Assembly (NCBI GenBank): GCA_049697115.1
Contig: JBAVVD010000002.1
Location: 1 to 64,000 of the forward strand
Source: JBAVVD01 sp049697115
Lineage (GTDB): Bacteria > Acidobacteriota > Aminicenantia > Aminicenantales > UBA4085
Length of the DNA stretch: 64,000 bases
Direction: 5' to 3'
Position 1 is the first letter of the stretch. Each line of letters starts with the position of its first letter. Shown here piece after piece: positions 8,363-16,767 of this stretch. The translations under genes were made by a program, and so were the position numbers. Below the pieces are notes generated by a model that saw nothing but the letters and a program-made list of their open reading frames with translations, was not told where the DNA came from and ran no database searches.

Positions 8363-9406
8363 ATGAAAAACTTATTCCTGCGTGAGAAAGACCGGATCGT
8401 CCTGGACTTGGTTGTGGAGAATTATCTCAAGGTCGGAACGCCCATCAGCTCCGGATTTATTTTCCAGAAAAGGTTGATTTCCGACTCACCGGCCACCATA
8501 CGGAATATCATGGTCAAGCTGGAAGCCCTGGGATTCCTTCGGCAGCCCCACACCTCGGCCGGCCGGGTTCCCACAGACATAGGATTGCGGTTCTATGTGA
8601 ACAACCTGTTGGATAAAGCGCCGCTTTCGATGGAAGCGACGGATTTTACGAGCGAAAAGTGGATCAGTAAAACAGGGGATATGAATGCCCTGTTGACGCA
8701 GGTTTCGCGGGTTCTATCGGAGAATTCGGACAGCATTGGATTCGTGCTTTCTCCCCGAATTTCGAAGGTCAATTTTCATCATTTGCGGCTGATCAAGGTC
8801 GCCGAAAACAAGGTCATGGTTATTCTGGTCACCTCTTCCAACTTCGTCCTGACAGAAATTGTTGAGACTGCCATTTCTTTCAACCAGCTTGAGCTGGACC
8901 GCGCGTCCCAGTATGTCAATCAGCGCTTTCCCGAAAAGAGTCTCCATTATGTCCGTGACTATCTCTTGGGAGAACTGCCTAAGTTCAAATCCAAATTTGA
9001 GAGTGCCTTCGAAAAGCTCATGGGGCTTCTGAGGGCCTCGATTATACAGGATGAGCAGGAAGATCAGATTATCCTTGAGGGAGCCTCTAAACTCATTGAT
9101 AAGTTTGATGACATCAATTTGGAAAAGCTCAAATCGCTTTTTCAAAAATTCGAAGAGAAAGCCAATCTGGCCAAACTTCTCTCAGATTTTATCTCTTTAG
9201 ACAAGGTCAAAGTTTTGATAGGTTCAGAATCCAATCTTCCACTGATTTCAGACTGCTCCCTGATTCTTTCTCATTACGGTTTCAACAACCAGGTACTCGG
9301 ATCCCTGGGCATCATCGGGCCGAAAAGAATTCCTTATAAAAAGCTCATTCCTTTGGTGGACAGCGTGGCCAAAAGACTGAGCCAGACAATCAGCCAAAAT
9401 CAGTGA
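8363..9406 (+). CDS. hrcA: heat-inducible transcription repressor HrcA
   Basis: Represses class I heat-shock genes, usually by binding CIRCE operators, with activity tuned by GroEL in studied species. The N-terminal winged helix covers about residues 1-85 (VVENYLKVGTPISSGFI and the HrcA-typical SPATIRNIMVKLEALGFL, then PHTSAGRVPTDIGLRFYV). The C-terminal half holds the GAF-like dimerisation region with SLGIIGPKRIPYKKLIP near the end. At 347 residues it is full length. It is the first gene of the operon, with grpE 15 bp downstream. Regulation is probably autogenous through the promoter region, but the operator sequence there is not the standard one. Confidence 0.95.
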   Translation: MKNLFLREKDRIVLDLVVENYLKVGTPISSGFIFQKRLISDSPATIRNIMVKLEALGFLRQPHTSAGRVPTDIGLRFYVNNLLDKAPLSMEATDFTSEKWISKTGDMNALLTQVSRVLSENSDSIGFVLSPRISKVNFHHLRLIKVAENKVMVILVTSSNFVLTEIVETAISFNQLELDRASQYVNQRFPEKSLHYVRDYLLGELPKFKSKFESAFEKLMGLLRASIIQDEQEDQIILEGASKLIDKFDDINLEKLKSLFQKFEEKANLAKLLSDFISLDKVKVLIGSESNLPLISDCSLILSHYGFNNQVLGSLGIIGPKRIPYKKLIPLVDSVAKRLSQTISQNQ

Positions 9407-9421
9407 AAAGGTCAAAGACTC

Positions 9422-10096
9422 ATGAATATGGATGAAAGCAAGAAAATAAAAGACATTGAAGAAAAAGAAGAATCCCTAGAAAAAAAAGAGGAAAACCACA
9501 GAGAGGAAACTCCAGAGGGAAAAACGGAGGAAGAGAGAAAAATTGAAATCAAGAGAAAAGTGGAAACCAGAGAGCCAAGGCCGGAGAAAAGCGAACAGGA
9601 TGAGGCCAAATCTTTCAGGAGCCGGCTACGGAAGCGGGATGCGGAAATAAAGAATCTCAAGAGAGAAAAAGAAGATCTGAAGGACAAGTACCTCAGGGTT
9701 CTGGCCGAGATGGAGAATCTGAGGAAACGTCTGGACCGAGAAAAGAAAGAATACTATCAGTATGCCCTCAGTGAATTTCTCAAAGAGCTTCTTCTGATTC
9801 TGGATAATTTTGAACGGGCTTTTAAAAATAAAGGCCAAGCGGAAGGAACGAGTTTCCAGGAAGGAATCGAAATGATCTACAAGCAGTTTACGGACCTTCT
9901 GGCGAAGAATGGAGTCAGGCCGATCGCCGTCGACAGCAAGAAGTTTGACCCGAATGTCCATCAGGCTGTCCTTACAGAAGAATCCGAACATGTGCAGGAA
10001 CCTGAGGTCAGCGAGGAACTGCAAAAGGGCTATTCTCTTCACGATCGGCTTCTCCGCCCAACTTTGGTCAAAGTGAGTATTCCGAAGAAGTCATAA
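9422..10096 (+). CDS. grpE: nucleotide exchange factor GrpE
   Basis: Releases ADP from DnaK. The first ~75 residues are highly charged Lys/Glu-rich sequence, followed by the long dimerising helix (LKDKYLRVLAEMENLRKRLD). The C-terminal beta domain has FDPNVHQAV and ends GYSLHDRLLRPTLVKVS, the GrpE signature. The 224-residue length is slightly long because of the charged tail. It starts 15 bp after hrcA and ends one base before the dnaK ATG, so translation is probably coupled. Either ATG 9422 or ATG 9428 could be the start. Confidence 0.95.
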   Translation: MNMDESKKIKDIEEKEESLEKKEENHREETPEGKTEEERKIEIKRKVETREPRPEKSEQDEAKSFRSRLRKRDAEIKNLKREKEDLKDKYLRVLAEMENLRKRLDREKKEYYQYALSEFLKELLLILDNFERAFKNKGQAEGTSFQEGIEMIYKQFTDLLAKNGVRPIAVDSKKFDPNVHQAVLTEESEHVQEPEVSEELQKGYSLHDRLLRPTLVKVSIPKKS

Positions 10097-10097
10097 A

Positions 10098-11693
10098 ATG
10101 GATTATGTGATTGGAATTGATCTGGGAACAACCTATTCCTGCATGGCCCATCTCCTCAACGAGACACCGAAAGTCATTCCCAATCTGGAAGGTTCGTCCA
10201 CCACACCTTCCATAGTCAGTTTCACCTCTTCTGGAGAAACCCTGATCGGCAATCTGGCTTTGCGTCAGGCTCTGACCAATCCAGAGAAGACTCTGTTTGC
10301 AGTGAAGAGGCTCATCGGCAAGAAATTCAATTCTCCAGAGATCATTGAGGCCCGACAGAGGATTCCGTATAAACTGGAAGAAGCGGCCAACGGCGATGTG
10401 ATGATCGAGATTGACGGGAATTTAATCAGTCCTCAAGAAGTGTCGGCTTTAGTCCTCAGCTATTTGAAAAAATGCGCGGAGTCCCACTTTGGCCAGAATG
10501 TCCGCCAGGCCGTGATCACGGTCCCCGCTCATTTTGACGATCACCAGAGGCAAGCGACCAAGGATGCCGCCACCATTGCGGAACTGGAAGTATTGCGAGT
10601 CATTAACGAACCCACCGCCGCCAGTCTGGCGTATGGAGTCAACTTAAAAAAAGAGGCCAAAGTCGCTGTGTTTGATATGGGCGGAGGCACTTTTGACATT
10701 ACCATTTTAGAAATTCAAAACGGTGTTTTCCATGTGCTGGCGACACGCGGAAAATCCTATCTCGGCGGGGAGGATTTTGACTACCGCCTTATGGAATGGC
10801 TGCTGGAGGAATTCAAGAAGGACAATTTTATTGACCTTTCCCAGGATAAATATGCCCTCCAGAGAATCAAAGAAGCCGCGGAAAGAGCCAAGCGAGAACT
10901 GTCCTTTACCATGGAGACAGAGATCAATCTTCCGTTCATCTTTTCTGGCCAGCTCGGATCCAAGCATATAAAGAAAAATGTGACACGCCGCCTGCTCGAA
11001 GAATTGACCATGGATCTTGTGGAAAGAGCGTTTCCTCTGATTGAACAGACCATGCGGGACAGCTCTGTGACTCCCGAAGAAATCGACGATGTCATCCTCG
11101 TCGGCGGCCAAACGCGGATGCCTCTCATCCGGAAGAAAGTGGCGGATTATTTTCATAAAAAACCCAATGAGCACCTCAATCCCGACGAAACCGTGGCCAT
11201 GGGAGCCGCTATTCAATCCGGAATTCTCCGCGGCGAACTGCATGATATGGTCCTTCTGTTGGATGTGACGCCTCTATCTCTGGGGATTGAGACGGAGAAT
11301 GACAAGTTCCATAAGATTATCGAAAGAAACACAACGATTCCGACGAAAAAGACGATGCCCTTCACGACGGTGGAAGATGACCAGAGACGTGTGAGGATTC
11401 ACGTCCTCCAGGGAGAAAAGCCGAAGGCATCTGAAAATACTTCTCTGGCGAAGTTTGATTTGGTAGGAATTAATCCTGCCCCGGCCGGCATTCCCCAGAT
11501 TGATGTGACTTTTGAGATCGACGCAGATGGAATCGTCAAGGTCTCTGCCAAGGATGTGGCCTCGGGCATGGAGCAACGCATACAGATTCGGCCCTCATCG
11601 GGTCTGTCAAGGAAGGAGATCACAAGCATTATCCAGAGAAACAAGGAAAGGGAAGTGGGAATAGAGGTCAATGGAAAAAAGGGATTATTATGA
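10098..11693 (+). CDS. dnaK: Hsp70 chaperone DnaK, C-terminal lid missing
   Basis: ATP-driven chaperone working with DnaJ and GrpE. The N-terminal ATPase domain is complete: GIDLGTTYSCMAHL phosphate loop 1, INEPTAASLAYG, FDMGGGTFDITIL and VILVGGQTRMPLI. The linker and beta-sandwich substrate domain follow (DVTPLSLGIET ... VTFEIDADGIVKVSAKD). The protein stops at residue 531, just after SSGLSRKEITSIIQRN, while typical DnaK proteins are about 610-640 residues. The alpha-helical lid and the acidic tail are therefore absent. There is no sign of a frameshift: the stop overlaps the dnaJ start by 23 bp and dnaJ is intact, so the short form looks genuine. Another full-length DnaK may exist outside the window. 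Confidence 0.95.
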   Translation: MDYVIGIDLGTTYSCMAHLLNETPKVIPNLEGSSTTPSIVSFTSSGETLIGNLALRQALTNPEKTLFAVKRLIGKKFNSPEIIEARQRIPYKLEEAANGDVMIEIDGNLISPQEVSALVLSYLKKCAESHFGQNVRQAVITVPAHFDDHQRQATKDAATIAELEVLRVINEPTAASLAYGVNLKKEAKVAVFDMGGGTFDITILEIQNGVFHVLATRGKSYLGGEDFDYRLMEWLLEEFKKDNFIDLSQDKYALQRIKEAAERAKRELSFTMETEINLPFIFSGQLGSKHIKKNVTRRLLEELTMDLVERAFPLIEQTMRDSSVTPEEIDDVILVGGQTRMPLIRKKVADYFHKKPNEHLNPDETVAMGAAIQSGILRGELHDMVLLLDVTPLSLGIETENDKFHKIIERNTTIPTKKTMPFTTVEDDQRRVRIHVLQGEKPKASENTSLAKFDLVGINPAPAGIPQIDVTFEIDADGIVKVSAKDVASGMEQRIQIRPSSGLSRKEITSIIQRNKEREVGIEVNGKKGLL

Positions 11694-12810
11694 GGTCCTC
11701 GGAGTATCCCGGGGAGCGCCCACAGAAGAAATAAAAAAGGTCTATCGGCAGCTCGCTCTCAAGTACCATCCTGACCGGAATCCCGGGAATAAAGAAGCGG
11801 AAGAGAAATTCAAAGAGGCCGCCGAAGCGTACAGCGTCCTCTGCGATCCCCACAAGAGAGCCACATATGACCATTACGGCCATGAGGGATTGAGGGGAGA
11901 GGGGTTCACAGGATTTTCAGGATTTGATTCTACGATATTCGAAGAATTCGAGGATATTCTGGGGAACTTTTTCGGCTTCAGTTTCGGATTCGGGGATTTC
12001 TTCGGGACTGGGGCCCGCCGAAGACATTCTCATCAAAAAGGAAAAGACCTGGTGCTGGAGATTGAAATTTCCTTGGAGGAGGCGGCCGCCGGAGTCGAGA
12101 AGGAGATTTCCTTAAGCCGGTCTGAATTTTGTCCCTCCTGCCAGGGATCCAGACTACGCCCGGGAGCCAAAATGGCCACATGCCCGTCCTGTCAGGGAAG
12201 GGGGCAGGTTCGCTATCAACAAGGATTCTTTGCTATATCCCGCACATGTTCCCATTGCCAGGGAAGAGGTGAAATCATTACAAATCCCTGTGTGGAGTGC
12301 CGGGGAACCGGGCATGTCAGACAGAAGAGCGTTCTCCGCATAAAAATTCCCTCTGGAATTGATAATGGCTCCCGTTTGAGAATTGCGGGAGAGGGAGAGC
12401 CGGGCGAAAAAGGGATGCCGAGAGGAGACCTTTATATTCTGACCAGGGTTAAAAACCACAACTTCTTTGAACGAGAAGACAATCACCTCTATTGCCGGAT
12501 ATCCATTACCTTTGCTCAGGCGGCCTTGGGCATTCAGGTGGAAATACCGACCCTCAACGGCGATGGGGAGATTCTGAAAATTCCGCCTGGCACGCAATCC
12601 GGTGAAGTTTTCCGGCTCAAGGGGAAGGGAATTCGGGACGCCCAGAGCCGGAAGGTCGGTGACCTCTATGTCAAAGTCGATGTGGAAACTCCATCAAATC
12701 TCACAAAAGAACAAAAAGAGCTTCTCCGACAGTTAGGGGAGTTGAGGGGCGAAAATCTGGAATTCGTCCCCAAAACTCTCATCAAAATTCCAAAGACAGT
12801 CCTCCATTAG
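11671..12810 (+). CDS. dnaJ: chaperone DnaJ (type I Hsp40)
   Basis: Delivers unfolded proteins to DnaK and stimulates its ATPase. The J domain (residues 1-70) has the HPD motif in KYHPDRNPG. A Gly/Phe-rich region follows, with several GF repeats and an acidic EEFEDILGNFFG stretch. The zinc domain holds four C-x-x-C-x-G-x-(G/R) modules: CPSCQGSR, CPSCQGRG, CSHCQGRG and CVECRGTG. The C-terminal beta domains end with EFVPKTLIKIP. At 379 residues it is standard. The ATG lies inside the 3' end of dnaK (23-bp overlap), consistent with coupled translation. Confidence 0.96.
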   Translation: MEKRDYYEVLGVSRGAPTEEIKKVYRQLALKYHPDRNPGNKEAEEKFKEAAEAYSVLCDPHKRATYDHYGHEGLRGEGFTGFSGFDSTIFEEFEDILGNFFGFSFGFGDFFGTGARRRHSHQKGKDLVLEIEISLEEAAAGVEKEISLSRSEFCPSCQGSRLRPGAKMATCPSCQGRGQVRYQQGFFAISRTCSHCQGRGEIITNPCVECRGTGHVRQKSVLRIKIPSGIDNGSRLRIAGEGEPGEKGMPRGDLYILTRVKNHNFFEREDNHLYCRISITFAQAALGIQVEIPTLNGDGEILKIPPGTQSGEVFRLKGKGIRDAQSRKVGDLYVKVDVETPSNLTKEQKELLRQLGELRGENLEFVPKTLIKIPKTVLH

Positions 12811-12818
12811 AGTGAATT

Positions 12819-13577
12819 TTGACTTCGAACTTTTTTTTTATCAGAAAGAGTCAGTTGCAGAGCTCATCCGTCGTCCTTGACGGTGAAGAACACCATCATT
12901 TAAGCAATGTTGTTCGTTTGAAACCCAGAGATCGAGTTCGGCTTTTCGATGAGGATGGAACGAAGTATCTGGCTGAAATCGATGAAATCGCCCGGGAGTG
13001 GACACGGTTGCGGATTCTGACCAGAAGAGAAAGAGATCGGAATCCGGTGAAGATCATTTTAGCCCAGGCTTTGATTAGGGCCAAAAAAATGGAATTCATC
13101 CTCCAAATGGCCACAGAATTGGGAATTTCGATGCTTGTTCCCGTTCTTTCCGCCAGATCCATTGTCAAAATCGCAGATCGGAGTCGGCAAAAAGTGGAGC
13201 GGTGGAACAAGATCGCCCGCGAATCTGCAAAGCAATGCAAAAGCGGTCTGGTTCCGAAGATTGCGGCTCCTCTATCTTTGAAGGCCTTCCTCATAGAGCA
13301 GGAAGGGGCAAGGAAATTTTATTTAAGCGAGCGCAGAGGAACATGTCTCAGAGAGATTTTGACCTCAGGTCATTGGCTTGGCCCTGGCAGCGGACAAGAC
13401 GGGGAGCCTTCGGAAATTATCATCCTGGTGGGGCCTGAAGGGGGCTGGGCGGAAGAGGAAGAGAACTTGATTGCCGGGCATGGGTATGAGGCAGTCAGCC
13501 TGGGAAAGAACATCCTGCGGGCTGAGACCGCCGCCCTTGCGGCCGTGGCCATCGTTTCCCTTTTTTGGATGTGGTGA
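12819..13577 (+). CDS. rsmE: 16S rRNA (uracil-1498-N3)-methyltransferase RsmE
   Basis: Methylates U1498 of 16S rRNA. The N-terminal PUA-like domain has LDGEEHHHLSNVVRLKPRD. The SPOUT domain has the AdoMet knot motifs IILVGPEGGW and LGKNILRAETAALAAV. A TTG at 12819 is the only sensible start, since no ATG or GTG in this frame precedes the conserved FFIRKSQ segment. It lies 8 bp after dnaJ. The 252-residue length fits the family. Its place after dnaJ is a common arrangement in bacteria. A run of nine T follows the start, a possible site of slippage or sequencing error. Confidence 0.93.
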   Translation: MTSNFFFIRKSQLQSSSVVLDGEEHHHLSNVVRLKPRDRVRLFDEDGTKYLAEIDEIAREWTRLRILTRRERDRNPVKIILAQALIRAKKMEFILQMATELGISMLVPVLSARSIVKIADRSRQKVERWNKIARESAKQCKSGLVPKIAAPLSLKAFLIEQEGARKFYLSERRGTCLREILTSGHWLGPGSGQDGEPSEIIILVGPEGGWAEEEENLIAGHGYEAVSLGKNILRAETAALAAVAIVSLFWMW

Positions 13578-13578
13578 G

Positions 13579-14517
13579 ATGTTTCTCCAGGGACAAAAAG
13601 TCGGGAAGTACGAAATCATTCGCTCCTTGGGAAGCGGAGGCTTCGGGTCTGTTTTTCTGGCCAAAGACACCTGGCTGGATATCAAAGTGGCCATCAAAGT
13701 TCCTCATAAACAATCGATGGAGCTCTACAAGCTTCTCAAAGAACCGAGACTCCAGGCCGCCCTCAATCATCCCAATATTGTCCGCATGATCTCTGCCGAA
13801 AAGGAAAAGCGCATTTTTTTTATGGTCATGGAGTATGTCAGAGGGAAAACCCTGGAAAAAATCCTGCAGAAAGAAAAGATCCTGGATGTGGAAAAGGCTA
13901 TGGATTATGGCAGGCAAATCGCCAGCGGGATTGAGCACGCGCACAAGAGTAAAATCATACACCGGGATCTGAGGCCGTCCAACATCATTGTTTCCGAGGA
14001 GGGAACGGCCAAGATAACGGATTTCGGGACATCCGCCTGGCTGAGCAATGTTCCGTATGCGACCACCCGGATAGGATCGCCGCCTTACATGGCGCCGGAA
14101 CAATTTCTGGGGAAGGCCACATTTGCCTCGGACATTTACTCTCTGGGGTGTATTTTATATGAAATGATTATCGGACGGCCGCCGATTTTTGACCCGGATC
14201 CATTTAAAATCCTGGAGAAAGCCCAGGAAGGGAAGATCACCCCGCCCCGAATTAAAAACACCAATGTCCCAAAGGAACTGGACGAAGTGATCATGAAGTG
14301 CCTGGCCTCCCAGGTTGAGGATCGGTACAGCCGGGCCGCCGAAATTGTCAAAAAGCTTTCCGATCTTCCGGGAAAAAATGTGCGCACATCCGATATCGAG
14401 GATATCCTGGGAAGAATCAAGGCCAGAGAAAGGTCCGTTTCCGAATTGTGCTGGAACTGCCGGAGGCCCTTGCCATTTCGGGCAAAGAGCTGTCCTCATT
14501 GCGGCGAATCGATATGA
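13579..14517 (+). CDS. Ser/Thr protein kinase with C-terminal zinc ribbon
   Basis: Hanks-type kinase, apparently cytosolic because no transmembrane segment is seen. The Gly loop is LGSGGFGSVF, the ATP-anchoring Lys is Lys40 (VAIKVP), the catalytic loop HRDLRPSN has Asp130, and the DFG Asp is Asp148 (TDFGTSAW). An APEQ motif follows. The Lys that usually follows HRDL is replaced by Arg. The last ~25 residues form a zinc ribbon (CWNC ... CPHCGES) in place of the extracellular sensor of PASTA-type kinases. The ATG at 13579 is one base after the rsmE stop; 313 residues result. It is the last gene of the hrcA run, before a terminator-like structure. A link to the stress response is suggested by position only. 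Confidence 0.9.
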   Translation: MFLQGQKVGKYEIIRSLGSGGFGSVFLAKDTWLDIKVAIKVPHKQSMELYKLLKEPRLQAALNHPNIVRMISAEKEKRIFFMVMEYVRGKTLEKILQKEKILDVEKAMDYGRQIASGIEHAHKSKIIHRDLRPSNIIVSEEGTAKITDFGTSAWLSNVPYATTRIGSPPYMAPEQFLGKATFASDIYSLGCILYEMIIGRPPIFDPDPFKILEKAQEGKITPPRIKNTNVPKELDEVIMKCLASQVEDRYSRAAEIVKKLSDLPGKNVRTSDIEDILGRIKARERSVSELCWNCRRPLPFRAKSCPHCGESI

Positions 14518-14535
14518 AGACTGTCCTTGGTTAAA

Positions 14536-14577
14536 CCCGCATATGCGACATATTTTTCGCAGTTTTGGAGATGCGGG
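14536..14577 (+). terminator. nested hairpin after the kinase gene, terminator-like
   Basis: An outer stem CCCGCAT/ATGCGGG (14536-14542/14571-14577) encloses an inner stem TGCGA/TCGCA (14544-14548/14557-14561). CGTTTTGCATTT follows. It lies 18 bp after the kinase stop and would end the hrcA-to-kinase transcript. The inner part also matches a motif found in three other intergenic regions (see the repeat entries at 38175, 43460 and 62854). Confidence 0.5.
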
Positions 14578-14595
14578 CGTTTTGCATTTAACAAT

Positions 14596-14625
14596 TTGAC
14601 TCTGAGAAATGATTAAGATTAAGAT
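14596..14625 (+). promoter_or_regulatory. possible promoter for ilvE-pilT-alaS
   Basis: TTGACT (14596-14601) and TAAGAT (14620-14625) are spaced by 18 bp, a moderate match to sigma70 signals, just after the terminator-like hairpin. A good Shine-Dalgarno, AAGGAG (14658-14663), precedes the ilvE ATG. Confidence 0.4.
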
Positions 14626-14669
14626 AACATGCAGCGAGAATGATTGGACTTGAATTTAAGGAGTCATAA

Positions 14670-15599
14670 ATGAGCCCATTTAATGAAAACGGCAAGGTCT
14701 GGATGAACGGAAGATTGATCCCATGGAAAAAAGCGACCATTCATATTGCCTCTCATGTCGTGCACTACGGGAGTTCGATCTTCGAAGGATTCAGAGCGTA
14801 TAAAAATTCCAAGGGAACAGTGATCTTCCGCTTGGATGCTCATGTCCGAAGGTTGTACAACTCCTGCAAGATTTACCGCATGGAGATTTCTTATTCCCAG
14901 GAAGAATTCAAAAAGGCGATTGTTAAGACCATAAAGGCCAATCAATATCCAGAATGTTATATTCGGCCGGTCATCTACCGGGGCTACAATACTCTTGGGG
15001 TGGACCCTTTCCCGAATCCTGTGGATTGCGCGATTCTGATCTGGGAATGGGGGAAATATCTGGGTGAGGATTCTTTAGTCAAAGGCGTGGATGTCAAGGT
15101 TTCGACCTGGCAGAGGATGGCCCCCAACACATTTCCCGCACTGGCCAAAACCGGAGCCAATTACATGAATTCCCAGCTGATCAAGATGGAAGCCAAACTG
15201 GAGGGCTATATCGAAGGGATCGCTCTTAATGTTAGAGGACACGTCAGCGAAGGCAGCGGTGAGAATATTTTTATTGTCATGGACGATATCATTTATACGC
15301 CGCCCCTTTCCTCTTCTATCCTGCCGGGGATTACGAGGAATTCTGTCATCATGCTGGTGAGGGACCTGGGATATAAAGTTATCGAAGAGACAATCCCGCG
15401 GGAGATGCTGTACATTGCGGACGAGGTCTTTTTCACCGGATCGGCAACAGAAATCACGCCGATCCGCTCGATCGATAAAATTAAAATTGGAAACGGCAAG
15501 CGCGGTCCGGTCGTGAAGAAGCTCCAGGAAGAATTTTTCGGAATCATCAAGGCGGAAAAGGAAGATCGATATCATTGGCTGACCTATGTTAAAATTTAG
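14670..15599 (+). CDS. ilvE: branched-chain amino acid aminotransferase
   Basis: PLP-dependent fold-type IV transaminase interconverting valine, leucine and isoleucine with their 2-oxoacids. The PLP lysine is Lys160 in LAKTGANYMNS. Other class signatures are HYGSSIFEGFRAY near residue 35 and GHVSEGSGENIF, then the ITPIRSID region. At 309 residues it is full length. The ATG at 14670 is preceded by AAGGAG. pilT follows 16 bp later on the same strand. In an anaerobe with a 2-oxoacid:ferredoxin oxidoreductase it could feed branched-chain 2-oxoacids to oxidation. Confidence 0.94.
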   Translation: MSPFNENGKVWMNGRLIPWKKATIHIASHVVHYGSSIFEGFRAYKNSKGTVIFRLDAHVRRLYNSCKIYRMEISYSQEEFKKAIVKTIKANQYPECYIRPVIYRGYNTLGVDPFPNPVDCAILIWEWGKYLGEDSLVKGVDVKVSTWQRMAPNTFPALAKTGANYMNSQLIKMEAKLEGYIEGIALNVRGHVSEGSGENIFIVMDDIIYTPPLSSSILPGITRNSVIMLVRDLGYKVIEETIPREMLYIADEVFFTGSATEITPIRSIDKIKIGNGKRGPVVKKLQEEFFGIIKAEKEDRYHWLTYVKI

Positions 15600-15615
15600 C
15601 CATTAAAGGTGGGAT

Positions 15616-16767
15616 ATGCATATTGACGAGCTTTTAAAAATCGCCATTGAAATTAATGCTTCAGATATCCATTTGAAGGTGGGGAACTGTCCCCAGTTCA
15701 GGGTCCACGGCGCTCTCATCCCCTTGACGCAACTTCCGCGATTGACGACCAAGGACACGGAAGATATGGCCAATCAGATCATGAGTGACTATCAGAAGCA
15801 AAAATTAAAAGAAGACTTTGATCTGGACCTCGCCTACAGCCTTCCAGGTTTCGGCCGGTTCAGAGGAAGTATATTTTTCCAGAGAGGTTCCTTGGCGATT
15901 TCTCTGCGCATCATTCCTTTTGAGGTGAAGTCCATCCGAGAGTTGCTCCTACCGGAAGTCATCGAGAAAATCTCCGGATTCGAAAGAGGATTAGCGCTGG
16001 TCACAGGGTCCACCGGCAGCGGGAAAACAACGACTCTGGCTTCAATGATTGATTTTATCAACGCCAGCCGGAAAGATCATATTATTACCATTGAGGACCC
16101 GATTGAATATCTTCATAAGGACAAAAAAAGCATGATCTGCCAGAGAGAAGTCGGATGGGATGTCAAGAGCTTTTCTCGAGGCCTCCGCAGCGCCCTTCGT
16201 GAAGATCCGGATATCATCCTTGTCGGAGAAATGAGAGATCTGGATACCATCGAAACGGCCATCCTGGCCGCCGAGACCGGTCACCTCGTCCTCAGCACGC
16301 TTCACACGCTTGATGCTTCAGAAACGATCAGCCGGATCATCTCCGTCTTTCCGCCTCACCAGCAGCGACAGATCCGGCTCCAGTTGGCCAGCATCCTGAG
16401 AACGGTCATTTCCCAGAGGCTCATCCCCAGAAAAGACGGAAAAGGGAGAGTGCCGGCAGTAGAAGTCATGATCTCCACGCCCTATATCCAGGAATGTATA
16501 CAGGACAGAGAAAAAACATTTCTCATTCGCGACGCCATCGCCACCGGCGTTTCCCAGTACGGTATGCAGACATTTGACCAGTCCGTCTATCAACTTTATT
16601 CCAATGGGTATATTTCATTAGAGCAGGGGATGAGATATTCGACCAGTCCCGATAATTTCCGGCTGCGGGTTCAGGGCGTTCAATCCACGACGGATATTGC
16701 CCTTGAAGAGATGGAAAAGAAAATGAGTCGGGTGGAGAGAAATAGTGAAGGTGAGGAAGACAAATAG
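15616..16767 (+). CDS. pilT: type IV pilus retraction ATPase PilT
   Basis: Hexameric cytoplasmic ATPase that powers pilus retraction and twitching. It has an N-terminal PAS-like region (ASDIHLKVG, PQFRVHG), Walker A GSTGSGKTTT, an Asp-box region, Walker B DIILVGEMRD, and His-box HLVLSTLHT. The C-terminal part keeps the PilT-like FLIRDAIATG and MQTFDQSVYQLY segments. At 383 residues it is slightly longer than usual because of a charged tail. The last 23 bp overlap alaS. No other pilus gene is in the window. Confidence 0.94.
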   Translation: MHIDELLKIAIEINASDIHLKVGNCPQFRVHGALIPLTQLPRLTTKDTEDMANQIMSDYQKQKLKEDFDLDLAYSLPGFGRFRGSIFFQRGSLAISLRIIPFEVKSIRELLLPEVIEKISGFERGLALVTGSTGSGKTTTLASMIDFINASRKDHIITIEDPIEYLHKDKKSMICQREVGWDVKSFSRGLRSALREDPDIILVGEMRDLDTIETAILAAETGHLVLSTLHTLDASETISRIISVFPPHQQRQIRLQLASILRTVISQRLIPRKDGKGRVPAVEVMISTPYIQECIQDREKTFLIRDAIATGVSQYGMQTFDQSVYQLYSNGYISLEQGMRYSTSPDNFRLRVQGVQSTTDIALEEMEKKMSRVERNSEGEEDK

